NCBI GenBank assembly: GCA_963969595.1
Contig: OZ018418.1
Span: 1,803,001-1,867,000 of the forward strand
DNA length: 64,000 nucleotides
Direction of reading: 5' to 3'
From: Neckera pumila
Taxonomy: Eukaryota; Streptophyta; Bryopsida; Hypnales; Neckeraceae
In this document: piece by piece, positions 42,072-53,746 of the stretch
Position numbering within the stretch: position 1 is the first letter of the stretch
Layout of the letters: each line of letters starts with the position of its first letter
Translations under genes and position numbers: made by a program
Notes under the pieces: generated by a model
Seen by the model: the letters and a program-made list of their open reading frames with translations, nothing else
Databases searched by the model: none
Told to the model about the DNA's origin: nothing

Positions 42072-44231
42072 CATTTGCATGAAGCCTCTCCATTGGCAAT
42101 ATCTGAAATGCCAAAATGCAAGCCAATGGTCCAAGTGATGAAGCAAATCTTCAATGGCAGCTCCAGAGGATAACCACCACGACCAAATTGCAAGGTAACG
42201 TGTCTCTGCTTCTTCTATAGTCTTTGCATCTTTATACTGTTTGCATAGTGTATTGTGCTAGTGTTGAAATGCCTCCTTGATGTGTTTTTGAGTGTGTTTC
42301 TGAAGAAAAGTAGTCCAATGCAATAAGCACGTCTTTTCACAATTCTCCATTTTATCACTGACAGAACTAGATTCGTACACAATATGAACAGCATTCCAAT
42401 TGTCCATAGCACTATCTGCCATGAATCCCTTGAAATTTGGATTATCTACTCCATGTCGTAACATTACAACGTTCAAAGACCTCCAAAATTGCACCTAGAT
42501 CTCGATATCTTCAGATTGAATATTGCATGTTGAAATGGTCATGACCTTCTTGTATTCCGGATCATACATGTGGCAACCCATTGTGGTCCACTCCTTGACA
42601 TGTTTCACGTGGTCAAACATCATCCATGCATTTTGCAGATTACCTCCGCGTTGCATGCGCCTCACCAAGTCCACTCCACTTCCAGGTCCTTCTGTGAACA
42701 ATTTAAAAAACGTAGACCTTTTCCTTGTATTGGCCAGGCAAGACATTGTCGTGAATGCATTCAAATTTACACTCCTTCTTCATGGTCATAATGCTGTGAA
42801 TAACACCTCCTTGGTTGTTTGAGCGGAATAAAGATATCACATTGCGTATGTTTGGACTGCTCAAGTAGTGAAAATGGTCCATGACCTCTTCCAGCTCCTC
42901 CCCCTTCAACATCTCTTTCTCTCCATCTCCATTGTGAAATAGATAATTTATTAAAAATTCCTTGCTAGCAGAGAGAGCAATTGCGAAGTTGGTGGCTGAT
43001 GGTGTTCTGGCCACCTGCTCTGCAATTAGTCCACAAATTTCCTCCGTGGAATCTCTATACATGCCTTTTGCAACTAGGTGACTATGGTCTCCAAAGTGAA
43101 TGGCGGCCCTACTCATTTTAGGATTATCACTATAGCAGTAGTACATCCTAGCAGCACATGTGCTCAAGCATGTAGGTGATTTCCTACGAAGTTTGCAAAC
43201 TAGAGAAGAATCCTTGGGAGGACTCTCCCCTACTACAAAAGGGAACATTGTATAACAACTCCACTTTGTTTCATTCTTCCTAGAAGCCCTCTTCAAGTAA
43301 TCACACTCCGGATTTGCACAAATAAGGTGACCAGCGCAGTACGATTTACAAAATTTTAGACTGTCGGAGTTGTTAATGTTCATTGTCACCAATTTGCACC
43401 AAGGATGTCCGTCGTATTGCTTGTCCATTCTGTCCAAGTTCTTGGCTGCCGAGGAAGACAAAGATGACCAGCATGGAGGCAATTTGAAGATGACATCCCT
43501 GTTGAATATTGGTAGAAGAAATTGAACTTGATGATGCTTCACATTGTTCACGTCCATTGTTGATAGTTCGTTATGCAAACAATGCATATTGGCTAGTCTT
43601 TTCAGACACTCCATTATACTTACTCGATCAATTGGAGTTGGATGTAGTGGAGGTCGTGAGAAACTTGATTGTGCAAGACTATTTGATGGAGTTCCCAATA
43701 AACACTTCAAAAACGAGTTGTCACGCAATACAGGAGGAATTCCACACGGTTGCTTCTGAAGTGTCAAGTCAGGGGACTCTCCCTCAGACTTGCTAGACAA
43801 CTCTATGATAGTTTCCAATTTCTCAACCTTCACTGCTTGAAGAATTGCACTACTTGGGAGGACTGGAAACAATTTACAAGGCGGACTTGGCAAAACACTT
43901 TGAGACATATACGGCGTATTCACTGTGGAGTTATCTGACTGCCGACTTACTAATCAGTGGATGCGCCTAACATAGACAAGGAAAGTCTATAAGCTCTATA
44001 ATTCCCCAAAGACAAATACCAACAATGACCTTCTTCTTCAACGGACTTGACAACCGGAATTGATTTCTGTAACTCTCCGGATTGGGACTTCACTTCTTCT
44101 TCAACATAGATTGAGGACTCCACAAACCTGAAGCGTACATGAAGGAGGTGGCTCAGAACTCTAGCACGCCCTCCTTTGTCTACTTGAAACACCAACAGAA
44201 CCTCATGACCATCTACTCAAATCGAAGCCAT

Positions 44232-44918
44232 AGTTACAAGATACGCTATAAGGGAAGCGCAAATGAGAGCAATGGGTCCTTCTTGTGTGTTATGGAACTA
44301 TACTATGGAATAAATATCAGGGACAAACAATCTCGCAAGATGCCAGCATGATGTAAGAGGTAACTTTCAAATACATCCTCAATGATGACACAACTCTTTT
44401 CATGCAACTGTCTTCATTTTTCATGATAAAAATTTTTTAGAAAGAATTTAAAGAAGACTAGGCGGTTATGTCAAGTACTTCTATGAGCATGCTCTTTAAA
44501 ATTCTTGCTCTTCATTGTTTTAGGAAATAGTTCAATGACAATAGGCGGCAATGTCAGCTACCTTTATAGTGAATTTATTTAAACTTCTGGCGCTCCGCTA
44601 TCTTAAATGGCATATCCCCCGGTATATTAAATGACGTTAAGAAACTAATCAGTATTAGAATAGGTTTACGGTTGCCAACTGCTAAATTCTTTAGATTGGC
44701 GGCGCATTTATCGATCTGTCATGAGTCAGAGCAATGAATTGTTAGGGAGCCCTTCATCTTTCATCTACAATAGGGTGACCTTTATTACGCATGACGGGCA
44801 GTGTTTTTGCAAGACTACAAAGAGGCCTCTTCTCTCTAAGGAGTCACTTCCATTTGTTTGCAAAAGTGTTGCAATAGTTTTCTTGTGGAGGATTGTTCGT
44901 GTACTCTTCTATTTTTCT
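44232..44918. promoter_or_regulatory. Divergent intergenic region of MULE-B
   Basis: Spacer between the transposase and accessory start codons, 687 bp, equivalent to 15,113-15,726. It contains two GTCAGCTA/GTCAAGTA-like words near 44,470 and 44,550 with GGCGGTTATG/GGCGGCAATG beside them. Promoter function is inferred from position. Confidence 0.4.
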
Positions 44919-45223
44919 ATGCTGGTAGAACACCATAGCTCAATCTCTGTTGTTTTGAAGCCTACAAGGAAGAGGAAGAAGCATAGTTCTCTATACTTTT
45001 CATCTTCTAAAGCACTTAGGAGATCAAGGATGACTCAAGGGAAGAAAGTTGTATCAAAGACTAGTGAGGTGACAGCAAACGAGCTTTGCAAATCTCTTCA
45101 TTTTGAAGGAGGAGGTAGCAGCAGAGAGGACGACATTAGAGCCCAAAACATATATGGAGAGCGTAAAGTGGCGGAGGATACTACCTTTCAAGGAGCCGTA
45201 GGAGAGCACAACATCTTCAACAT
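44919..45223 (+). pseudogene. MULE-B accessory gene, exon 1
   Basis: Aligns with MULE-A exon 1: MLVEHHSSISVVLKPTRKRK, KKHSSLYFSSSKALRRSRMT, KKVVSKTS and FEGGGSSREDD. Length is 305 nt against 306. At the position of MULE-A's GTAAGC donor this copy reads ATAAGG, so the splice site is lost. Upstream the frame is open from 44,721, but homology to MULE-A supports the ATG at 44,919. Confidence 0.55.
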
Positions 45224-45871
45224 AAGGCTGTCTCTATCATTTTCCACTTCATTGAACAGCATTCTATCATCAAAGTTATACAACTTCTGCATTCAAACTT
45301 GAATACAACATTTGGTGGGGGTGAATGAGTTCAAATCATATACTCCAAGTGCAAAATAATGACCATGAAATTAGAGGGATGTGGTTGTAGTGAAAATAGG
45401 AATGGATATGTGTGCGAATACAAAAACTCCAGTAGATAGAAAATAGGAGAAAATTGGGTTAGCATAGTCTAATTTTTTTTGAATTTGTTATTAGTGTCCA
45501 AGAATCCAGGGTCAGCTAGAAGGAAATTAGAATAGCTGATACCTAGATTATTATAATTCCCAAACCGGATAAATATTTCGGTTAAAACAGAAGCCGTAGG
45601 ACGGAAGACGGATCTAGAAAGCCTACGACCAGTAGCCTTCTGGCCTAGACTCCCTAGGGCACTGTTACGGGAACAATCTCATAGCCATTCCCCGGAGGAA
45701 TTGTCGGCCGAACGTCGAATACTTAAAGGCGCAGTTTTCATTTCTTCTATCTCTTTCTTCTTGTACTTGTAATGTGCGTGTAGAGAGTGAAAGTGTGGTG
45801 AATTAGGACCACGCTAGGGAGAGATCAGTGAGGTCGGTGCCAATTGCACCGGATTAGCCAGTCGGTAAACT

Positions 45872-47776
45872 ATGGCAGGACCGGCCCGAATGATGTCTCT
45901 GGCGATTCCGAAGGATCCGGAAGTCCGGAAGCACTTAGAGGAGGACTCAGAGACAATAGGATGCGCCGGATTGTTGCAATGCCCCTGGAGTTTGAAGAAT
46001 GACAAGATCATCGCAAAACTTGTGGTAGGAGTTCCAAATCAGTACCAGCTAACTGTGAGAGGCCAGCCCAAACTCTGGACGGAGGACATCTGGGCGGAAG
46101 TATACTCGTTTCGGAAAATTGGATTCAGTTTAGCTGCCCATAATGATAGGACTGGGCAGAGGAAGTTCTGGGGTCCGGCGCATAGTAAGGAAGGCTACAA
46201 TATTCACGACTGTATTGAAGATAGGCATAGCCGGATTATAGAGATCCTTATTTCGATCCTGTATCCGGAGAAGCCAACCTGAGTTACGATGACAGTAGCG
46301 AGCACCATATTTGGAGTGATGGAAGGCCGGCCAGTGAACTGGGGTAGACTCATCACGGATGTAGTATCCAAGTTAGTCGCGCGCGCAACTTCCGAGAAAG
46401 CTACCATGCTCACCCTGTATCTTTTTCATCTTTACTATCATCAGAGGGCTTTGAATGAGCCGGAAATGCATGCTTACATCCATGGAGAGGAAGTCCTAAA
46501 GTACGGGTTTATAGAAGAAGTCCAACTAGACCAACCCGCCACAGGAGAATCCAAAGAAGAGGTATCGAAGCAGCCACCTTTGACTCACAAGCCGATCCAG
46601 AGATGGAAGTCAACGGATCAGGCTGCGTGAGGCAAGCAAGTGGTTACGGATGACAAACTACAACTGGAGGATCCAGAAAATGACTACATAAAGGAATTCT
46701 GGGAGCGCGGACATAAGTGGGCCGACGAGTGTTGGTTGATCCACAACGAGATGGCGGAGTACATCAACGGGGCCATGACACTCTTAGGAGTCAGTTGTTC
46801 GGAACAGATAGTGGATGCGATTCGGAAGAGGACGGATCCTGGGGCACTGAAGGTGCAGGAGCTCCGTATCTGGAATCTACAGCAGGACAAGACGGATCTC
46901 TGATCCTGGGTGGCCTAGCTGGAGAGCAAGCTAGAGGTGGCGAGGATGAAGGAGGCAGACGTTTTCAACCTCATCCGTAATGTTTCGACTTTGGTGGCAG
47001 CTTCGGCGGAGCAAGTATTACGAGCCCGGCTCTTTACCGACAAGCTGACGGACAAAGCTCACCCATCCGGACCAAATGTGCTGAGGGTGCTCATTAATTA
47101 CCAAGCCCAGATGGAGAAGTTGTTGGCGGAGATGCAGCAGCTGCTTGGACAACTTGACCTGGGGAGGGAGTTGGATTTTGAGGGCTTCCCGGAAGTCGCG
47201 GATGCCCAAAATTACTTACAGACTTCGGCCAGAGAAGCAGTTTTGGAGGAGAATTCGGTAAGGGGACAAGATATGTTGATCGATGAGACTAGTATGCCCC
47301 TAATGTCTAGAAAGGAAGGAACCAGAACGTCTGTTTCGATGAGGAGAGCAAGATCTGTGGTGACAGTACCATAAACTTCAACACCGAAAAAGGCAAGAAA
47401 CCTGATTCCGGGAACGAGACTCACCTTTCTTACAGGTGAGCCAACACGACCAACTGGAGCTGCAATCTTTGCTACACCAAAGTCCGTAGTTTGTTGTAAC
47501 CTGGCCAGACCATCAGGAGCCATCAAGAACCCGGCTTAGAGTTATCCGGAGAGGTTCACACACATGCAACAAGCTTCTCCATCCAAGGGCAACAAAATTC
47601 CGTTAGAAATTTCGGACGATGAGGAGGAAGAATGCGAAACCAGAGGGGAGTCGGAGGACAAAGCCACTCCGCCTCAAGGGCGCATGATCATCACCTGGGC
47701 GCAGACCAAGAGCACGCCAGTGAAGTCACCACCGTCCAAGGCAGGGAGCAGCGTGAAGAAATTGCGGAAGAAGTAG
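45872..47776 (+). pseudogene. E5 element ORF (634 codons, one frame, several stops)
   Basis: The ATG at 45,872 starts MAGPARMMSLAIPKDPEVRK. The core follows: IGCAGLLQCPWSLKNDKIIA, GVPNQYQLTV, WTEDIWAEVYSFRK, KEGYNIHDCIEDRHSRIIEI, LISILYPEKPT and VASTIFGVMEGRPVNWG, then LYLFHLYYH. A coiled-coil region contains VFNLIRNVSTLVAASAEQVL and VLRVLINYQAQMEKLLAEMQ, and the tail is basic (VKKLRKK). The whole length is one frame, broken by stops near 46,280, 46,628, 46,901, 46,916, 47,372 and 47,537. The stop after PEKPT replaces an arginine (TRV in E2 and E6), a CGA-to-TGA change. The core's resemblance to the putative plant transposon protein domain is my inference. Confidence 0.7.
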
Positions 47777-47950
47777 TTGGTAGATAGTTGTTTTGAATCT
47801 GATCCGTATTGGGTTTTTTGGAAGTGGAACCTGGTTCTGGATTCTTAGGAGACCATCGGCCTGGATTTCCCGAGCATCTCGGGTGTTAGTTTGATTGGCC
47901 ACCTTGATTTCCAGGTGTGCCTTTTTTGCTTTTTTGCTTTTTAGTTTGGG

Positions 47951-47970
47951 TTTTAAAGGGAGGGCAGGCT
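47951..47970 (+). promoter_or_regulatory. Conserved TTTAAAGGGAGGGC motif downstream of the E5 ORF
   Basis: TTTTAAAGGGAGGGCAGGC is followed by CCTCTCATTC. Similar words sit at the same place in E3 (2,017: GTTTAAGGGCGGGCTG), E7 (62,479: TATTTAAAGGCGG) and, weaker, E4 (6,755). A TATA-like box near the 3' end of a TG...CA unit is what a long terminal repeat would have. Its role is inferred. Confidence 0.4.
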
Positions 47971-48480
47971 TATTGCCCTCTCATTCTATTCCAGCCCAAT
48001 AGAGTGCAATTTGATTGTGTTCTTTTGCTTTCTTTAATCGAAGACCTCCTTGTGGATATTTCTGGATCCGACTATGTGTATGAGTAAGAGTATTTGCAAG
48101 AGTGTTGAAGTGTAAGGAAGACGGGTGAGGAAGAGTCCGAATCTAAGTGAACTGGGTTTGATTGGAAGTCCCCATTTGAAAGAACTCTGGATATGTAAAG
48201 GAGGATTAGTGTGCTGTGTATTTAAACTGCTAGGATAGTAATCCGGTTGATTGGGTAGCGGAAGCGAGTCCGGTTGTCAACCCGTGTGAAGGTTAACGCC
48301 CGCCAAGAGGAAGTTGCTGCTCTATTAGAAGGCCTGCCAACTTCCGGATAATTTTGAGAGTCTCGAACAACGTTGCTACCGATTCCGGGTACTTGATCTG
48401 TCGTTGTAGTGAAGGAGTAGAAAGTAGATTCTGAGTGACCTGTTTTCTGGAAAGATCATCTGGAGAACTGTGAGGATCAT

Positions 48481-50513
48481 TGTCACAGCATAGGGCAAGC
48501 AAATTCCCAACTATACTACCAAAAACCACTTTAAAGTATAACAAAGTGACTCTAAAGATCAAACCTGCAAGATTCTGTGAAGTATCTAGCCTTATTTGGT
48601 CTCTACGCTAAGTCAATACCAATATTTCCTCCCTTGTTGCCACCAATGATGCTTCCACCCGATCGGTGAAGTCGGTCAGAATCCGAATTATCCGGGAATC
48701 GGATACCTTCTTCTCCTCATGCACCCCTTTGTCAAATAATTCCCCCTTGACCGCGGCGGATCCAGACTCTTTGAGAGTGTCCTTCATAGACTCGGCCACC
48801 TTCCGGGTTGCTTTCACCATTTCCTGAACTGCAGCTTTGTCTTCTCTGAGGGCTACCATGTCAGCCTTCAAAGTGTCGACTTCCTCCTGAAGCCAACGAA
48901 TCTCTGCCTCCTGCCTCCGGTGCTTGTCCGGATTCGACAGATGCTGGGCCACCTTACCCGGTAAATGACTATCCGCCGGTGCACCCACTAGATCTCTGAC
49001 GCTAGTGAGGATCCTCCTCTTGACCTCCCAGTCCGCTCGTATCACGCACAAAATCACAGTCAATTGATTGAACGGGTCGTTCGGGTCTTTGGGATCCGGC
49101 ATCTCCAAATCCGATCCCTGCTCTGGAGTCGACCGGTTGGTAGGAAGGGTTCCTCTCTTGCGAGGAGGCGTCGTCTTCATCCGCTTCCTAGTCCAAAGGT
49201 ACTCCTCCTCATCTTCTTCTTCTGTCTCGGGTTTGGACCCGGTTTGCTCTTCCTATTCGTCATCCGAACCCGACTCTCCGTACTTCAGGATAGACTCCTG
49301 AAGGTTCCACGTCTTCTCCTCCGTATCCGTGAGGAGTTGGTTGCAATGGTAGAGGTGGAAAAAATAGGGACTCAAAGGAGTGGGCCTACTCTTTCCGATC
49401 CTCGTCACGAGCTGGGACACTAGATCGGAAAAGATCCGGGCTCAGTTCACCTTCCGTTCCCCGCTCAGGGAACCAAAAATTATGTTGCCGATGGTCATTG
49501 TCACCCTTGTCGGCTTCTCTGGATGGACGATCAAAACCAGGAACTGGAGGAGATTACGGTGCCGGTCGCTTTTGCAATCCGCGACCGCATATCCGTCCTT
49601 GTTGCTCAGCTCTCCATGAAACTTGTCATGGATGAATTCGTCTTTCTGTCCAGCCATACCGGAACCTCCCATCCGGAAGTTATAAACTTCCCTCCACCTC
49701 TCTTCTTCCCAGTCGGTCGGGTGGCCTTGGAGCGTGTTGTCAAACTCGTTCGACACCTTACACTTCAGCTCTCTTACCATTTGCTCTTCCCTAAATCCCC
49801 AGGGTTTATCCATCAACACGAGATAGTCCATCGTGTTGAGATCCTCCATGAGCTCGGACCTGGCCGGTTTCGCCATAGGGATGACCGGAACTACCTTCCG
49901 GAGCTTGACGTCGGAGGAGGACCTGGGCGCCCCCGGTCTACTCTTACGCAATTGAGGCATGGACACGAACGGCTACTGGACCCTTACTGATCGCTACCTC
50001 ACTCTCTCCTAGCCGCATGTCCCGTTCCTCACTTCCTCTCTTCCGATCTCAACCGAAAAACAATACAAAACCTGCAACCCACACAATCTCTATCTTTCCT
50101 ACACACTCTGACATACTCAGCCTGAAGCGCATATACATACAACGGCTCTGGTGCAAACGGAGGCATAAAAGCGCTCAAGGTCAGCTCCAGAACTCGAGGG
50201 AAGTAAAGGAGTGAAAATGAGGATGACCAGCCTTTATATAGTCCCAGGACCCCTGGCAGGTCATCATAACCTTTTCCGGTCCGGTCCATATCATTCCGGT
50301 CCAACCCTAATCCGATCTGAGGTAAGATCCGGATGTGATTCCGCTCCTGAATACTAACATTCTAACCGGATCAGATCCAGTTTTCTCCTTACTGGATTAG
50401 CGTCGTCTATCTCTAGTTTCCTTTTGCCCTTCTAACAAGATCCAAATCCTAATTATCTGTTTTCGTTCTAGTATTTAGGTAAGCAAAGGAAAACCAAAAT
50501 TTTGGTTGTGACA
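48481..50513 (-). mobile_element. E6: E-family element nested in E5 (TSD ATCAT/ATCAC)
   Basis: It starts TGTCACAGCATAGGGC and ends TTTTGGTTGTGACA on the plus strand, so both ends read TGTCACA inward. Flanks are ATCAT (48,476) and ATCAC (50,514). The uninterrupted homologous sequence in E3 (2,515-2,545) shows the join. It is 2,033 bp and oriented minus, and its 5' end TGTCACAACCAAAATT matches the family pattern. Confidence 0.85.
48608..49960 (-). pseudogene. E6 element ORF (one frame, two stops)
   Basis: The ATG at 49,960 starts MPQLRKSRPGAPRSSSDVKL; the core contains MDYLVLMDKPWGFREEQMVR, WEEERWREVYNFRMGG, KDGYAVADCKSDRHRNLLQF, VHPEKPTRVTMTIGNIIFGS and LSGERKVN. The next codon is TGA where E2, E5 and E7 have Trp (TGG to TGA). 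A TAG lies near 49,256 in the acidic linker. The tail has a long coiled coil (RRQEAEIRWLQEEVDTLKAD) and SRIIRILTDFTDRVEASLVA and ends at 48,608 without the lysine-rich end of other copies. With only two stops and no frameshift it is the best-preserved family ORF in the window. Confidence 0.72.
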
Positions 50514-50913
50514 ATCACCATTTGCCTCTTCTCTGCAGCAATACTGGAAGAGAGTTGTTTGTGTCTGTGTGTGTATGTGTTTTGAATTACGAGTGGTGAG
50601 TCCCTACCCCTCTAAAAGATCAACAGTGGACCCTTTGACGGTAAAACAGGTCTACAGAAAACCAGAGTTTTGATTGAGTTATCGGATTCCGGATAAGGAC
50701 GGATCCGGATTGGATTCTGGAAGATAGTATTATCTGGAAGGAGAAAGAGTAAAAGGATTGAGTTATGGATTGCTTGGGGTTTGTTTTGGAGAGATATCCG
50801 GATAGCTTTAGTTTGCAATAACACCTAGAATTTCCTGGGATGATGTTTTGTATTATTTTAGCACATCTTTGTGTTAAGGATACTTACGCCTAGACTGCAC
50901 GTACAACAATATG

Positions 50914-52384
50914 GCTTTACTACTTTCATGTTTCTCAGATGAACATTTGGTGCATCATCAATATATACGTGAGAGATGAAAGCCATCGTTCAATTTTCTT
51001 TACAATTTGAGTAGTGATTTGTGTTTTGGCAATGACAAGTTTTACGACTTGTTTTTAGATTATTGAAGAATAATTGGTAACTTATTTAAAATTCTAATTT
51101 CCTCATAATCGTAGGATGTAGACTTATTTATTTTCTAAACTCCAATTGTTGGGATAAGCATTTTATTATTTCAAGATTTGCACTCTAATTCTTTCTATTT
51201 TTTTTTCTCATATGCTATACAGTTCCAAATAATGTCAATCTTCATAAAAATTCAGATAACCTATTCAGAAAAGAAATTGCAAAGAAGTAACAATGTTTTG
51301 GACACCATTTCATTGAAAGGTGATCTTAGGAATTGCAATTGCACTATTTAATCCTTGGCCAATAAAAGGACCATTTCAATTCAAATGCTAGTATCTTATA
51401 AGGCATTAAGCAAAAATTATTGAAATTTATTTCACCTCCTTACAAAATAGTATACATGAAGATCCTATGGTTAGAAATTTTTGAAAGAATTTTCTTCCAA
51501 GAAGATGGTAAATGCTTTAGAATGTGAGTTTAGAAACGTTTTGGATGTTAAAATTTTAAAGATTTATAGGGTTTATATATAGATTGGGTGGGAGATATTT
51601 AAAAATTGAAATTTCAAATACTTTTGGACTAATCCTCTTAAATTATAGTCTAGTCCAATGTAAAAAAACAAAATCAAAATCTACCATTCAATGTGATGAG
51701 TGAAATCATAAGGTGAATGTCATGGTTCAAAAACAAAGTTCAAAATTGCAAACAACAATTATAGTGGTTCACCTTTCTAAACAAACTTTAAACAGTTGGT
51801 GGGTGCAACTTTAATACTGAGAGGCTATCATGACTGCGGTATAGGGTTCAAGCATTTTTATGAATGGAGAACAAATATGCACTCCAAAATTTACCAACTC
51901 TTTAATGTGTTTAACAAGAATCATGTAACAAATAGAAGTTTATGATTTGCTGTAGAATTTGATGACATTCAATAGCTTCTTAAATTCCTTCATTGAAATA
52001 GAAAACATGATCTTTCTAACAGATCTCCTACCAATTCGAATTACAGTAGATAATAAAATGTGTTCAAGAATTTCAGTCAGCTTTATGGAAAGTGACAGAG
52101 CGGAATTAGCAACAACTTGAACCTGCAACTATAGTGACACCTCCAAATAGAAAGAATCCGTGGCGCTGGGATTCAAAAGCAGGTTTGTGGAATAATGCTC
52201 GGCATTGGCAACGACAAAAACTTCTTGAACCATGCGGCGCTATAGATTAGATTTTGTAAGGTCCTCCTTCAGCCTCTGCCTCAGACTCTTGGTATATTCA
52301 TTGTGAAGCTCACATGAGCTTCATTCTCAGCACACGTTCTTGACATCTGTGATCGCGCTCTGGAACTATTTGTCGAAATTGCAG
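50914..52384 (+). other. Remainder of intron 1, MULE-B accessory gene
   Basis: AT-rich non-coding DNA from the E5 right flank to the acceptor GTCGAAATTGCAG (52,384). No gene or repeat recognised. Confidence 0.45.
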
Positions 52385-52501
52385 GAACAGGTGGCCACCA
52401 TGACAAACACCAGAAGCACTCGCAGCCGCAGAAAGGAGGAAGGAAAACAACCTGCGGCAAGACAACCTGAAAGCATTCCTGAATTGGAAATCGCAATGGA
52501 G
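52385..52501 (+). CDS. MULE-B accessory gene, exon 2 (intact)
   Basis: 117 nt (39 codons, phase 0 at both ends) between TTGCAG and GTATGC. It reads EQVATMTNTRSTRSRRKEEG, then PESIPELEIAME. From the internal ATG (52,400) it is 34 codons, the same as MULE-A exon 2. The product is basic then acidic, probably disordered. It may be the start of a short protein continued in exon 3, since exon 1's donor is lost. Confidence 0.55.
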
Positions 52502-53100
52502 GTATGCATTTGTTGATTTTGATCACAACCCTCTCTACGTCATTTGTTCAAAAAAGTGCCCAATAGATGTAGTCAGACTTCATTTTTGAACTTAAGTGAC
52601 CTCATTGCGTATGTTTTGAACATTGGAGGATAGTGCTTAGATTTTGTAGTTCCAGTGCTTCGGTCTCTTGGAATTTCGTCTATTGCGCCATGAGAAATAA
52701 AGGCTATTACCTGATCTCTGTTATTTAGCTAGTCCTGCTCAAACTAAAGTTCATCGATTTTAAACTCCGACCATCCTTGGGTTTCCAGTGCGCAAGTAGA
52801 AGTTAATTGTCTCAAATTCTTGATTGTGCTTTGCATACATGTAGTCGTACCTCTACTCGACGTAGTATATAATACTATCTTCACATGTCTCTTGCTCGCG
52901 AGGTGTCAGAAATAGAACTCCAATTATGGAAAGTTGCTTCTTCCGTTAATTTAGTGCAGTTTGTGGACTTATTGAGAGCGCAGAATCTTCATGAAGTGTG
53001 TGACTAATCCGCGGTCGTAAGGTGTGAGAGTGATCCGCGCTAAAGTCTAAAGCAATTATGTTTCCGAAAAAAATTGGGCGGATCCGTTGTTGGTACCACT

Positions 53101-53180
53101 TCGAGGGATAGCACGAGGCATCAAAAAAACACTTGTCGGATCCGACGGCCCTTGCGCGGGTGCCCGGTGCTACCCCCCGA
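53101..53180. repeat. Intronic palindrome H6
   Basis: Outer arms TCGAGGGATAGCAC and GGTGCTACCCCCCGA pair. A separate perfect 12-bp palindrome GTCGGATCCGAC is at 53,135-53,146. A second GGCGGATCCGTTG lies just upstream (53,078). Confidence 0.75.
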
Positions 53181-53643
53181 AATGATTCTAGTTGCAGTCC
53201 CAACTATATCTTCTCGTGTTTGTGACCCTCACGGAGAATGAGCTGAAGGTTTGTGTTTGTGCCGGACACGGTGACTGAGCACAAGGCTTGTGTATGTTAA
53301 TCTCGCGGTGACTGAGCAAAAGGCTTGTTTCTGTGACATTTGCGGTGATTGGGCACAATGGAAATTGATGAGTTATGAAATGTAGCAGTTCTCAAAGCTT
53401 CAAAAGACGTTGCAACTCCCAGTCAACTCCCAGTTGTTACTTTTGAAAACTTGCAACGCGTAAGGAGAATAGAAACTCGCCAATCTAGCTTTGAATAATC
53501 ATCTGTTTCCAATCCCAAGATTATGAAGTCATGCAAGTACCTTAGAAATGAAGCCAAGTGATTGGAGTCCCGAAAACTTAAAGAAAGTTAGCTTCTCAAA
53601 GAAGTCGCTTTCAATCGCAGGTGGTACCTGGTCTGGTACCAAG

Positions 53644-53746
53644 CGGGTACCAAAATGAGGTCTACCCGCAGACACCTTCGGGAGTACCGTTGAATCCGAC
53701 AGTGCTTCAGAGGGTACCTGCTGGACCCCTCATTTTGGTACCCGCA
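53644..53746. repeat. Intronic palindrome H7
   Basis: The 18-bp arms GCGGGTACCAAAATGAGG and CCTCATTTTGGTACCCGC pair perfectly. The interior contains GTACCGTTGAATCCGACAG. Weaker pairing (CTGGT...ACCAG) continues outside. Confidence 0.9.

Larger units (their letters stand above)
39975..44231 (-). pseudogene. MULE-B transposase (GCM/WRKY-type finger, DDE core, SWIM finger)
   Basis: The ATG at 44,231 gives MASI, then TGA where MULE-A has His, then VDGHEV. A long open stretch (43,923 to about 42,703) carries the finger KSYCAGHLICANPECDYLKR (43,345-43,288) and RAAIHFGDHSHLVAKGMYRD, a Cys/His spacing like GCM/WRKY/FLYWCH domains. The catalytic region follows (CNIQSEDIEI, MADSAMDNWNAVHIVY, CLLHW), then a GT-AG intron (42,071-41,585), NLSETIHNKRLQMSGN, VGFHLQEHPTLSPRQLFNM, and the SWIM finger SCTCPDF ... 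VNCKH at 40,185-40,105. CNIQ stands where an aspartate might be expected as the first catalytic residue; this is uncertain. Frameshifts, stops and a CACTA MITE at 40,654 inactivate it. It is better preserved than MULE-A in the finger. Confidence 0.8.
45411..50908 (+). mobile_element. E5: E-family element with perfect 5-bp TSD (ATATG), containing E6
   Basis: ATATG at 45,406-45,410 and 50,909-50,913 flanks an element starting TGTGCGAATACAAAAACTCC and ending CACGTACAACA. Without nested E6 it is about 3,460 bp, close to E4 (3,471) and E7 (3,915). It has one ORF (45,872-47,776) and ~1.1 kb of 3' non-coding DNA. No direct terminal repeats were seen. It lies in intron 1 of the MULE-B accessory gene. 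Confidence 0.88.

Noticed and set aside
43509..43796. Plus-strand ORFs over the MULE-B transposase
   Set aside because: Antisense shadows of the well-supported minus-strand frame.
39975..44231. Host GCM- or WRKY-type transcription factor
   Set aside because: The finger is followed by a DDE-type core and a SWIM finger, which is a Mutator transposase layout, and the copy is broken.
45872..49960. Stop codon reassignment or readthrough to explain in-frame stops
   Set aside because: TAA, TAG and TGA all occur, frameshifts exist in sister copies, and several stops match C-to-T decay of sense codons.
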